Source: Prevotella sp.
GTDB lineage: Bacteria > Bacteroidota > Bacteroidia > Bacteroidales > Bacteroidaceae
NCBI GenBank assembly: GCA_017428055.1
Contig: JAFRRN010000013.1
Span: 1 to 64,000, forward strand
DNA: 64,000 nucleotides
Direction: 5' to 3'
Shown here: positions 44,802 to 52,249 of the stretch, in pieces
Layout of the letters: every line of letters begins with the position of its first letter
Position numbering within the stretch: position 1 is the stretch's first letter
The notes under the pieces: model-generated
Seen by the model: the letters and a program-made list of their open reading frames with translations, nothing else
What the model was told of the DNA's origin: nothing
Database searches by the model: none
Made by a program: the position numbers and the translations under genes

Positions 44802-46466
44802 ATGAAACGGGTCTTGGCCATCATTTCCGTCTTGCTCGCCCTCGCATCATGCTCCCACGATAAGGGGGCGATGCGGGAGCGGATGGACTACGTGAGCCAG
44901 TGCAACCGCGCCGATACGGTGTTCACCGAGGCGTGGCTACCCACGGTGGACTCACTGGTTCGCTTCTTCGACCGCCACGGCAACGCCAACGAGCGGATGA
45001 TGGCACACTACCTCCAAGGGCGCGTACACCACGACATGGGCGAGGCGCCGATAGCCCTCGAATGCTACCAGAAGGCAACGGAAGTGGCGGACACCACCCG
45101 CAAGGATTGCGACCTCCACACCCTCGCCGCCATATACGGGCAGATGGCAGACCTCTTTGACTTACAATTTTTACCTGAAGACGGAATGAATGCCCAATTG
45201 AAGGCAGAGCATTTTTTCTTAAAAGACAATGATACCCTTTCCGCCATCAAGGCATACGAGTTGAGAATTAAACCTTATTTTCTCATGGGCGAAATTGACA
45301 GCATGATTCTTATCATGAATAATGCACGGGATAATTTCCTACATTTCGGTGATACGGCGAAAGCTGCAGTGGCAATTTATCCCATGATAAGCATCTCCCT
45401 TGACCGCAACCAACTGGATGAGGCGAAACATTATCTTGACATTTACGAAAACGAGTCAAATAACTTCGATGAAAACGGAAATCTCATATTCGGGGGACAT
45501 TACTATTGTGACAAGGGTAGGTATTTGTTGTGTGAAGGAAAGGTCGATTCGGCAAGGAATTACTTTTTCAAGGCGATTGAACGTGGTGTTTATGAGGGGG
45601 GATATAAAGGGCTGTTGTCTGTCTATAAGGAAAAACAGATTCCAGACTCCATCGTCAAATATGCTGAACTCTTTGCCAAAGCCAACGACTCTTCATACTT
45701 GCATGTCAACCAGGAAAGAGTCCACCAAGTCAGTGCCATGTACAATTATTCCCGCAACGAGAAAGTAGCAAGACAGAAGGAGAAGCAGGCATCTGACTTG
45801 TGGCATTTCATCATCTTCATGGTGTTGTCTGTAATGGCAATCCTATTTTTCTTGGCATACTTGTTTTACCGTTATCGAGAAAAGCTATTCACACAGCTAA
45901 ATCGTCTGAAAGACAGGAAAGATGCCCTGGAGGAAATCGTTCGGGAAAAGGAACGGGAGATAAAGCTTGTCTTGGAACACAGGGAATCCTATATTGATAA
46001 AAACATATTGGAGAAACAAACCACCATTGACTCCGTCAACAAGGAACTGGAAAAATTGAAACAACAAATTGCCACGCTCCAAAGTAAGGCGGAAAGATTC
46101 CAACATGACAAATTGGAGGACGATTTTTATTCCATAGGGTTCATAGAGGAGTTTGAAGCCAGATTCAAGGAATATGGAAAAGACTATAAACCTCCAACGA
46201 CAAGGGAATGGTTACGACTTGAAAAGGTATTCTCCATCCATTTTCCCACCTATTACCAAAAGATTACCTGCAAGGACGAAATCACCAAGGAACATGTCCG
46301 TATCTGTATGCTCATCAGGATGGATTTCAAGGAGAGGATGATGGCAATAGCCTTGAAGACCGATGGCAAGCGCATAGACCGCTCTAAGCGTCAGGCGAAC
46401 AGAATCCTTTTCGGCGAGGATAATGCTAGTACCCTTAAAAGCAACCTAAAGCGGTTTTTTCAATAA
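44802..46466 (+). CDS. Membrane-spanning TPR regulator with C-terminal putative DNA-binding domain (regulator 2)
   Basis: A 554-residue paralogue of 296-2086 with the same layout: lipobox LASC (Cys17), TPR-like helices (about 25-325), transmembrane helix (about 335-357), coiled coil (about 360-450) and C-terminal domain (about 465-554, ITKEHVRICMLIRMDF ... RSKRQANRILFG). Residues 24-108 are about 93 percent identical to regulator 1, the rest only moderately. The first 330 bp are clearly GC-richer than what follows, so the gene looks mosaic. The ATG at 44802 is supported by the shared signal peptide. Target promoters are probably those at 46608 and 49952, which carry matching TGTAGR repeats. 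Confidence 0.72.
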   Translation: MKRVLAIISVLLALASCSHDKGAMRERMDYVSQCNRADTVFTEAWLPTVDSLVRFFDRHGNANERMMAHYLQGRVHHDMGEAPIALECYQKATEVADTTRKDCDLHTLAAIYGQMADLFDLQFLPEDGMNAQLKAEHFFLKDNDTLSAIKAYELRIKPYFLMGEIDSMILIMNNARDNFLHFGDTAKAAVAIYPMISISLDRNQLDEAKHYLDIYENESNNFDENGNLIFGGHYYCDKGRYLLCEGKVDSARNYFFKAIERGVYEGGYKGLLSVYKEKQIPDSIVKYAELFAKANDSSYLHVNQERVHQVSAMYNYSRNEKVARQKEKQASDLWHFIIFMVLSVMAILFFLAYLFYRYREKLFTQLNRLKDRKDALEEIVREKEREIKLVLEHRESYIDKNILEKQTTIDSVNKELEKLKQQIATLQSKAERFQHDKLEDDFYSIGFIEEFEARFKEYGKDYKPPTTREWLRLEKVFSIHFPTYYQKITCKDEITKEHVRICMLIRMDFKERMMAIALKTDGKRIDRSKRQANRILFGEDNASTLKSNLKRFFQ

Positions 46467-46480
46467 AAGATAGGGGTTGC

Positions 46481-46615
46481 AGATAAATGTAGATTATTTC
46501 TGCAAGTCAAAGATTAACAAATACTTACAAACATAAATTACCGCAAGGTGTAGATAAATGTAGATTTTTTCTGTTTGCAAAATTCGTCGCAAATCCTTTT
46601 TGTATGATATATTTG
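46481..46615 (+). promoter_or_regulatory. Promoter with duplicated TGTAGA-type sites upstream of the DUF3244 gene
   Basis: A 22-nt sequence, AGATAAATGTAGATTATTTCTG (46481-46502), returns at 46552-46573 with one change. Each copy includes a TGYAGA pair 10 bp apart (46549/46559 in the second). The second pair ends 43 nt before the -7 element TATATTTG (46608-46615). A TTTG at 46574 is too far away for a normal -33 site, which fits an activator-dependent promoter. Confidence 0.6.
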
Positions 46616-46644
46616 CAAGCACAATAACATTTAACAAAAAAAGC

Positions 46645-47022
46645 ATGAAAAAACATCAAATCACTTTCATTACCCTTGCATGTGTGTGTTTGGCATTTGC
46701 GTTGCCTCAAATCGCAAAGTCAGACACCAATCCTATTTGCTTACAGGCTTCCATTTACAACCCTACAGGCCAAAATGGCGGGAATCCTAAATCTCCTATC
46801 CTCATTCCCTCCGTCTCTCTCGACGACCACACATTGTACTTCGACACCCCCTGCGACGGCTGTACATTGAATATCGTGGATGGTAACAACATTGTGGTCT
46901 ACACGTTGGTAATCCCTACGGGTACTACCTCGTTGGTGCTTCCCGCAACCCTCTCTGGCGAGTACGAGCTGCAAATCATTCGTGGCAACTACCTCTTCTA
47001 CGGCACGATCGACTTGCCGTAA
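46645..47022 (+). CDS. Small secreted DUF3244-family protein
   Basis: A 125-residue protein: signal peptide (about 1-25, ending AKS-DT), then one small beta-sandwich-like domain (ICLQASIYNPTG, a hydrophobic DGCTLNIVDGNNIVV strand, GEYELQIIRGNYLFYGTI). It matches the DUF3244 pattern known from Bacteroidota. It follows regulator 2 after 178 bp and has its own promoter with TGTAGA repeats. The partial gene at 1-125 takes the same place next to regulator 1. Family function unknown; a small periplasmic or surface partner of the module is a plausible inference. Confidence 0.75.
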   Translation: MKKHQITFITLACVCLAFALPQIAKSDTNPICLQASIYNPTGQNGGNPKSPILIPSVSLDDHTLYFDTPCDGCTLNIVDGNNIVVYTLVIPTGTTSLVLPATLSGEYELQIIRGNYLFYGTIDLP

Positions 47023-47043
47023 CTACTTACAGACATATTATTA

Positions 47044-47086
47044 AAATGTCCCGGCGGGAGCGTGCCGACATTTATGTTCATGTCGG
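47044..47086 (+). other. Two mutually exclusive hairpins in the gap before the beta-helix gene
   Basis: AAATGTC (47044-47050) pairs with GACATTT (47067-47073), extended by GGC/GCC. Alternatively CCGACAT (47065-47071) pairs with ATGTCGG (47080-47086). Both use the same GACAT. No T-tract follows, so it is not a classic terminator. It could switch read-through into 47155. Confidence 0.35.
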
Positions 47087-47154
47087 ACAATAGTCGGCCC
47101 CCACTTGAAAACCTAACAATAATCACAAAACCTACCATTTAAACATTTACAACT

Positions 47155-49431
47155 ATGCCTAATTCCATTTTATTTACTGACAATTATCGCCAAGCGAACT
47201 CTTTTCTGAAGGAAATATATATCGGTGCTAAATGGGCAGATCTTGCCTCTGGCGACGAGATGGTGCTTTGGCAAGCCAACAACAACGTACCCCAAGCAGA
47301 CTACCTTATCGGTATTGGGTTGAGAAGCACTTTTGATCCCGTGGAAGGAGTCAAAGACGGTTTCCTGATAGCACATAACGGTTCTTCGGAACCCATCAAG
47401 ATGGATACCTTTGGAATCTTCAAGGGGGTGGATTGCTATGTGGTGGTTGACTGGGAGACCCCTTGGACGCTTCCCGTGAGCCAGACTGGTCAGGTAAACG
47501 GTGTGATATGCTTTGGTGCTGTGGTCAACATGAATCTCGCCGCCGACATCAATAATTCTCCCACCATCAAGAAATATGTCTACAATCAGGCTTTGGCTAA
47601 CGTCGCTTCCATCCCTATTCCCTCCTATGATTTCAGGAGGATAAGGCCTACATCGCCGAGCGTAACGAGTACAACGGTCAATGCAAGTACCAAGATAGAA
47701 TTAATTAATGCCATCAAGAACAACAACAATGTCACCATAAACCTGCTATCGGACATTGCCTTGTCAAGGGACGAATCGGCAACTGGCAGCCTGACAACGC
47801 AAAGGGCCAACGGTGCGAGCCTTGATACGCTCATCAACATCAACAACAAGAACCTCATCATCGATGGAGGAACCAACAAATACAGTATTTACGAATATGA
47901 GAAAAGCGACGAGATTCTGACCACATTGGACAATGGTTGGTATAGTGCCAACTATGGTGAGGATAACGTCACGGGGGAGGAGGCTTTCATGACAGAAGAC
48001 GGTACCATCCTTACGTTAGCGAAAAGTGGCATGTACAGGGCTGGCGGTTGGATCACATTCGGCAATAACTCAAACAGATATGGTCTTACCTTGCCTCCCA
48101 ATCTTGTCAATCTTTACAACATTGATATGGACAATGTTTTTATCTGTTATAGGCTATCCTACCACCGATACATGAAAAAAATAGTAGAGGCACATCAAGG
48201 AATTGTCATCTTTGAGGTTACCGACAATAATGATGATACAAGCAATGCATATTTTCGCAACACATTGACACCCCAGCCGGACTTTTTCCTTGTAAACTAT
48301 GCAGGCGATGGCAATGGCATTCTTATCAAGGACGGTAAGCTGTCCTATCCTGCCAGTTTTGGCGTTAATAAGATTAGCCCCTGTTGGGCAGAACACCTGT
48401 TCCGCATCAAGGAGAACGCGCATGTGGAATTTCGGAATGTGTCATTCGTTGGTGGTACTGACCATACATTGAGAAACGATGGTCAATTAAATGTGGCTGG
48501 TTGTGATTTCACGAATTGCATCGCTGGCGGCATCTATAATTTAAGAGAGTTGTTTGTCGATCAGTGCTTATTTATGGACATGATGACCACCGCCGTCCGC
48601 TTTGACCATATACACGGTACGTATTCCATTGCCCCATATATGGAAGTGACCAACTGCACATTCAGGAATATTGGTCATTATGCTTCTGATGTGTTCGCTA
48701 TAAAGAACAACGGTAAGGCATATATTGCCAACAATGAGTTTATCGACACCAACTATGGAGCAGTATATACGGGTGTCTGCAATTGCGACCATGAGGATAA
48801 ACTGCATAGCGAGTGCTTAGTGGAACGTAACTACGTCCACTATACCTCGGAATGGATAGAAAGGCGGAAGACGATGGGGTTGCAGGACTCTGGTGACATC
48901 TATATCTCCACGAACAACAAAAAGGCAATTATCCGCTTCAACAGGATAGTCGGAACGGGTGGGATAGGTGGAACAAGCCCATATAGGAAGAACAACGCTA
49001 TCTACGGGGACGATGGGGCGTATAATATGGAGATATTTTGCAATGTCATCTCTGACGTTGAAAACTTTTATGACATCGATTGTAGGGATGTCAGCAATCA
49101 TGTCATAAGGACCATTCCAGGCAACAAGCATGTAAATACCTGCAACTTTATCCAATATAACGTATGTAACGGCTATGTCAGGATTCAGGAGAATTCCCAT
49201 GATGAGATAAGCAACGAGGAAAAGTGTAAGTTTGTCGACAATTTCATATTAGAGAAAACAGAGAATCCTGGGATTCTAAGTTGTGTGCCATCTGGTAACA
49301 TTTACAATGAAGTAGTATATTGTAAAGACAGTGATGGCATCATGGCCGATGGCACTGGGATAGTTGCGGCGGCAACATTGGTTAAGGTAATGGGTGACTT
49401 AATCCATGTCAAATACGTTGATGAAGAGTAA
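47155..49431 (+). CDS. Right-handed beta-helix protein without signal peptide
   Basis: A 758-residue protein. The first 165 residues form an unrecognised globular part. A second part (about 180-440) is Asn/Thr-rich. The middle to end (about 420-690) shows parallel beta-helix periodicity, with repeated strands such as HVEFRNVSFVGGTDHTLRND, YMEVTNCTFRNIG and AIIRFNRIVG. There is no N-terminal hydrophobic segment, although its neighbours have signal peptides. So either the start is not where it appears or the protein is exported by another route. Tailspike-like or glycan-binding roles are typical of this fold. No promoter was seen in the 132-bp gap; co-transcription with the DUF3244 gene is likely. 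A truncated relative lies at 51627-52163. Confidence 0.7.
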   Translation: MPNSILFTDNYRQANSFLKEIYIGAKWADLASGDEMVLWQANNNVPQADYLIGIGLRSTFDPVEGVKDGFLIAHNGSSEPIKMDTFGIFKGVDCYVVVDWETPWTLPVSQTGQVNGVICFGAVVNMNLAADINNSPTIKKYVYNQALANVASIPIPSYDFRRIRPTSPSVTSTTVNASTKIELINAIKNNNNVTINLLSDIALSRDESATGSLTTQRANGASLDTLININNKNLIIDGGTNKYSIYEYEKSDEILTTLDNGWYSANYGEDNVTGEEAFMTEDGTILTLAKSGMYRAGGWITFGNNSNRYGLTLPPNLVNLYNIDMDNVFICYRLSYHRYMKKIVEAHQGIVIFEVTDNNDDTSNAYFRNTLTPQPDFFLVNYAGDGNGILIKDGKLSYPASFGVNKISPCWAEHLFRIKENAHVEFRNVSFVGGTDHTLRNDGQLNVAGCDFTNCIAGGIYNLRELFVDQCLFMDMMTTAVRFDHIHGTYSIAPYMEVTNCTFRNIGHYASDVFAIKNNGKAYIANNEFIDTNYGAVYTGVCNCDHEDKLHSECLVERNYVHYTSEWIERRKTMGLQDSGDIYISTNNKKAIIRFNRIVGTGGIGGTSPYRKNNAIYGDDGAYNMEIFCNVISDVENFYDIDCRDVSNHVIRTIPGNKHVNTCNFIQYNVCNGYVRIQENSHDEISNEEKCKFVDNFILEKTENPGILSCVPSGNIYNEVVYCKDSDGIMADGTGIVAAATLVKVMGDLIHVKYVDEE

Positions 49432-49885
49432 TTTGGACAATGCGATTAGTGTCTTGGCAAAGTTGCGCCAATGTGCCGAGACGATGCTTTCGTTGGTAGG
49501 GCAACTTCAAGCATCAATCGGCGTCAGAGATGCCAAAAGGCAGGAGGAGCTGTTCGGGAGTGATGTCTATGCCCGCTTCCATGCCTTCACAAGCGATGGG
49601 CATCATGCCGAGCCACCGTCAGACGGCGAGTGGCGTGAATTGGAAAGTCTGTTCCGTGCCGCTTTTCCAAGGTTATATCAATTGGTTGCCATTGACCATG
49701 ACCTGACACGTGACCAGTTGCGCCTCTGCTTGCTGGTTGGCCTATCTTTTCGCCACCATGTGATTATGCGGGTGATGGATGTTGACAGCAACAGGGTGTC
49801 CCGTTTGAAGTCGCAAGCCAACAAGAGGTTGTTTGGCGATAAGTTGGCGAGTACGTTGGCAGTCCGTCTTAAAGATTATGTGTAG
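49421..49885 (+). CDS. Free-standing copy of the regulators' C-terminal domain
   Basis: A 154-residue soluble protein consisting of a short helical lead (about 1-45) and the same C-terminal domain as the two large regulators (about 60-154): LTRDQLRLCLLVGLSF, then VSRLKSQANKRLFG. It lacks the lipobox, TPRs, TM and coiled coil, so it would be a cytoplasmic, constitutively free version of the putative DNA-binding part. The ATG at 49421 overlaps the stop of the beta-helix gene (49429-49431) in another frame; 49406 is an alternative start. Its stop lies inside the TGTAGG repeats that precede the LRR promoter. Confidence 0.7.
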   Translation: MKSNLDNAISVLAKLRQCAETMLSLVGQLQASIGVRDAKRQEELFGSDVYARFHAFTSDGHHAEPPSDGEWRELESLFRAAFPRLYQLVAIDHDLTRDQLRLCLLVGLSFRHHVIMRVMDVDSNRVSRLKSQANKRLFGDKLASTLAVRLKDYV

Positions 49886-49959
49886 GTATAGGTGTAGGCA
49901 AAATGTAGGTAAATTTTGCATCTATTATTTTGAAGATAAATGGAATCATGTTATATTTG
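49881..49959 (+). promoter_or_regulatory. Promoter of LRR gene 1 with three TGTAGG sites
   Basis: TGTAGG occurs at 49881, 49893 and 49904 (12 and 11 bp apart). TTTG (49929-49932), a 19-nt spacer and TATATTTG (49952-49959) form a full Bacteroidota promoter. The last TGTAGG ends 42 nt before the -7 element, as in the two DUF3244 promoters. Confidence 0.65.
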
Positions 49960-50025
49960 CAAAAGAATGCTGGTCATCTATGTTAAAGGAAGGATAATAT
50001 TGGTATAAATATAAATTCATAGCTT

Positions 50026-51588
50026 ATGAAAACGTACGACAATGACAAAAAGAAAAAGGGTGGACATGTTCTCAAATCCATGTTTGCCGTATGCGCTTTC
50101 CTGTCCATGAGCTGTAATGTGGCTTGGGCGGAAGTTTGGGAGTATCGCATCATGGGGCATGTTTATGAATTTAACGATGACACCAAGACGGGACGATTGT
50201 TAAGCATTGAAGACAAGTCCTTAATAAACACATTCGTTATCGAAAGCATAACACATGTAGAGCATCCTAATGGGGCTTATTATGTGACGGGTATTGCTGA
50301 CGACTGTTTTGTGGGCTGCGACAAGTTGGAAGAAGTTTCCATCCCTGAAAGCGTCTTGACATTGGGCGACAGATGCTTTGCTGGATGTTCGAGCTTGAAG
50401 TCAATCTCTCTTCACAAGAGCTTCGAGAAATTAGGGAAAGAATGCTTCAAGGGCTGTTCCTCGCTAAGCTCCGTCGAAATTAAGTCGGAGAAGATGGAGG
50501 GGCTGCCCGAGGGCTGCTTCAATGGTTGCACAAGCTTGCGCCAGATGATTATCCGCATGAAGACCCCACCCGTGGCGGTTCTCTCGGAGTCGGGGCTTGA
50601 CCAGTTCGCTGGTGCGGGTCTCATGACATCCCTGTATGTTCCCAAGGAGTCAGCCGATGCCTATAAGGAGTCAAGCCTGTGGAGTCAGTGGGAGACCATC
50701 ATCCCTACGGACTTTGCGGCGATGGATAATTACGAGACGAAAGCACTCAAGAAGTTGGGGGATGGCAGGTTTGTCGAAAACAACGCCGAACATGGTAACT
50801 CCCACTATTATTCCTTAGACCATGAAAACTTGGCGGCAACGTTCTTGAACGCCCGACCTAACCAAACGGGCAAAGGTGAATGGTACGAGTACTTACATCA
50901 AGTGACGATACCGGAGTTTGTCCTATATGACCATAAGGTATACACCGTATCCGCCATGGGAGACGGGTGCTTTAGGGATTGCTGGTACCTGAATGAGGTC
51001 AACATTCCCATGACGGTCAAGGAATTGGGAAGAGGCTGTTTCACCTTCAGTATGCCCTCGGCATCCCTCGTCTTGCCAGAGGGAGTGGCGACACTTGGGG
51101 CAGGGTGCTTTCAGGAGACTTACATATCGAAGATAGACTTGCCGGCATCACTGGCATTCCTTGGAAGCCGTTGCTTTGCCGAAAGTTCGCAGTTGACGAG
51201 TGTCATCCTGCGGTCGGGCGACCTGTCTACCATCAGTTTGGGCTGCTTTGAGTCGTGTTACCAGTTATCGGAATTGGTCTGTTATGCCAACGAGGTACCC
51301 AAGCTTGAATACGACGGCGACAACAGCCCGTTCTATGGCACCAAGGCAAGTGAGGGGAAGCTCTACGTTCAGAAGGACTTGGTGGAGGCATACAAGGCAA
51401 CGCCCGGATGGAACGAGTGGAAGGAAATCCTGCCCATCGATGCCTATGGCTCTGTCAACGGCATTGAGAATGTGAAAGACGGCAAGGCGGTGGACGCTGC
51501 CATCTATGACCTGCAAGGTCGCAAGGTGCAGACTCCCCAGCGCAGTGGGCTGTACATCCAAGGCGGCAGGAAATTCATCTATCGGTAA
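50026..51588 (+). CDS. BspA-like leucine-rich repeat surface protein (LRR 1)
   Basis: A 520-residue protein with a basic N-terminus and hydrophobic segment (about 15-36, ending AWA-EV), then two blocks of BspA/treponema-type LRRs (about 80-215 and 310-440; repeats such as CFAGCSSLKSISLHKSFEKL and CFKGCSSLSSVEI). A C-terminal tail follows (IYDLQGRKVQTPQRSGLYI ... FIYR) of the kind that directs type IX secretion and surface attachment. Such proteins bind host matrix or other bacteria. It is most similar to the protein at 52250. The final 176 nt, including 44 nt after the stop, differ from the second copy at only 2 positions. Confidence 0.82.
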   Translation: MKTYDNDKKKKGGHVLKSMFAVCAFLSMSCNVAWAEVWEYRIMGHVYEFNDDTKTGRLLSIEDKSLINTFVIESITHVEHPNGAYYVTGIADDCFVGCDKLEEVSIPESVLTLGDRCFAGCSSLKSISLHKSFEKLGKECFKGCSSLSSVEIKSEKMEGLPEGCFNGCTSLRQMIIRMKTPPVAVLSESGLDQFAGAGLMTSLYVPKESADAYKESSLWSQWETIIPTDFAAMDNYETKALKKLGDGRFVENNAEHGNSHYYSLDHENLAATFLNARPNQTGKGEWYEYLHQVTIPEFVLYDHKVYTVSAMGDGCFRDCWYLNEVNIPMTVKELGRGCFTFSMPSASLVLPEGVATLGAGCFQETYISKIDLPASLAFLGSRCFAESSQLTSVILRSGDLSTISLGCFESCYQLSELVCYANEVPKLEYDGDNSPFYGTKASEGKLYVQKDLVEAYKATPGWNEWKEILPIDAYGSVNGIENVKDGKAVDAAIYDLQGRKVQTPQRSGLYIQGGRKFIYR

Positions 51589-51632
51589 TTGGTCGTTTGG
51601 TGTTTTGGTCGTTTAGGGATTGAAGGGGCAAT
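51457..51632 (+). repeat. Left copy of a 176-bp near-identical repeat (LRR 3' end plus HAD tail)
   Basis: The segment matches 53666-53841 except for two bases. It covers the sorting tail of the LRR protein, its stop codon and the following 44 bp. The last 20 bp (51613-51632) equal the final 20 bp of the HAD gene at 53822, including its stop codon, although no HAD gene is present here. This marks the breakpoint of a duplication. Confidence 0.9.
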
Positions 51633-52163
51633 ATCTACATAAGGGCAAATAATGGCAAAACAACCGTTCGTTTCAATAGGATTCTTGACTGTGGGGGAAA
51701 AGGAAAAAACAATGCAATCTACGCAGATGATGGGGCATATAATGTCGAGATATATGGAAATGTCATCTCTGGTACGGAAAACCACTTTGACATTGATAGC
51801 AGGGATGTCAGTTCTTGGGTAACAAGCGATGACCCTGACAATCAATATCCTTGGAATCTTCCCAATGGTACTCATGTCAGTACGAACAATTATATTGCCT
51901 ACAATATTTGTGACGGTTATTTGAGGATGCAGGAGAACACGGAGGAAGATGTTTCCCAGACATATTGCGTGTTCCTATCGAATTTTATCGTTCCGAGGCA
52001 TTCCAGTAGGACTGAAAATGCCATAAGGAGTATTGTCAACAAACTTAAAGATTATAACAATGGTGAGGCTATAGTAACTGATGGAACAGGAGTCGTGGCA
52101 GCTGCCACTCTCATCGCCTTACAGGATGGTAATGATGGTATTGAAAATGTTTCTGGGGATTAA
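51627..52163 (+). pseudogene. Truncated beta-helix gene (3' part only)
   Basis: An uninterrupted frame of 178 codons with no start codon or promoter at its beginning. It matches the end of the 47155 product: ATCTACATA... aligns with the DIYISTNN region and continues through FNRI, NNAIYADDGAYN, DGYLRMQEN and GTGVVAAATL. The homology starts exactly where the copied HAD tail stops (about 51633). It is a 5'-truncated relic created by the same rearrangement. The frame has stayed free of stop codons, so it is young or kept as a sequence reservoir. An internal ATG at 51921 could still give 80 residues. Confidence 0.75.
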
Positions 52164-52176
52164 TTTATTCATCGAA

Positions 52177-52210
52177 TTTGTCTATCAATACATTATTTTT
52201 CGTATATTTG
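52177..52210 (+). promoter_or_regulatory. Promoter of LRR gene 2
   Basis: TTTG (52177-52180), a 22-nt spacer and TATATTTG (52203-52210). Unlike the LRR 1 promoter it has no TGTAGR repeats upstream, so it may have left the regulator's control. Confidence 0.5.
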
Positions 52211-52249
52211 CAAGGAAGATTATGTAATAATGTTTAACAATATAGAATT

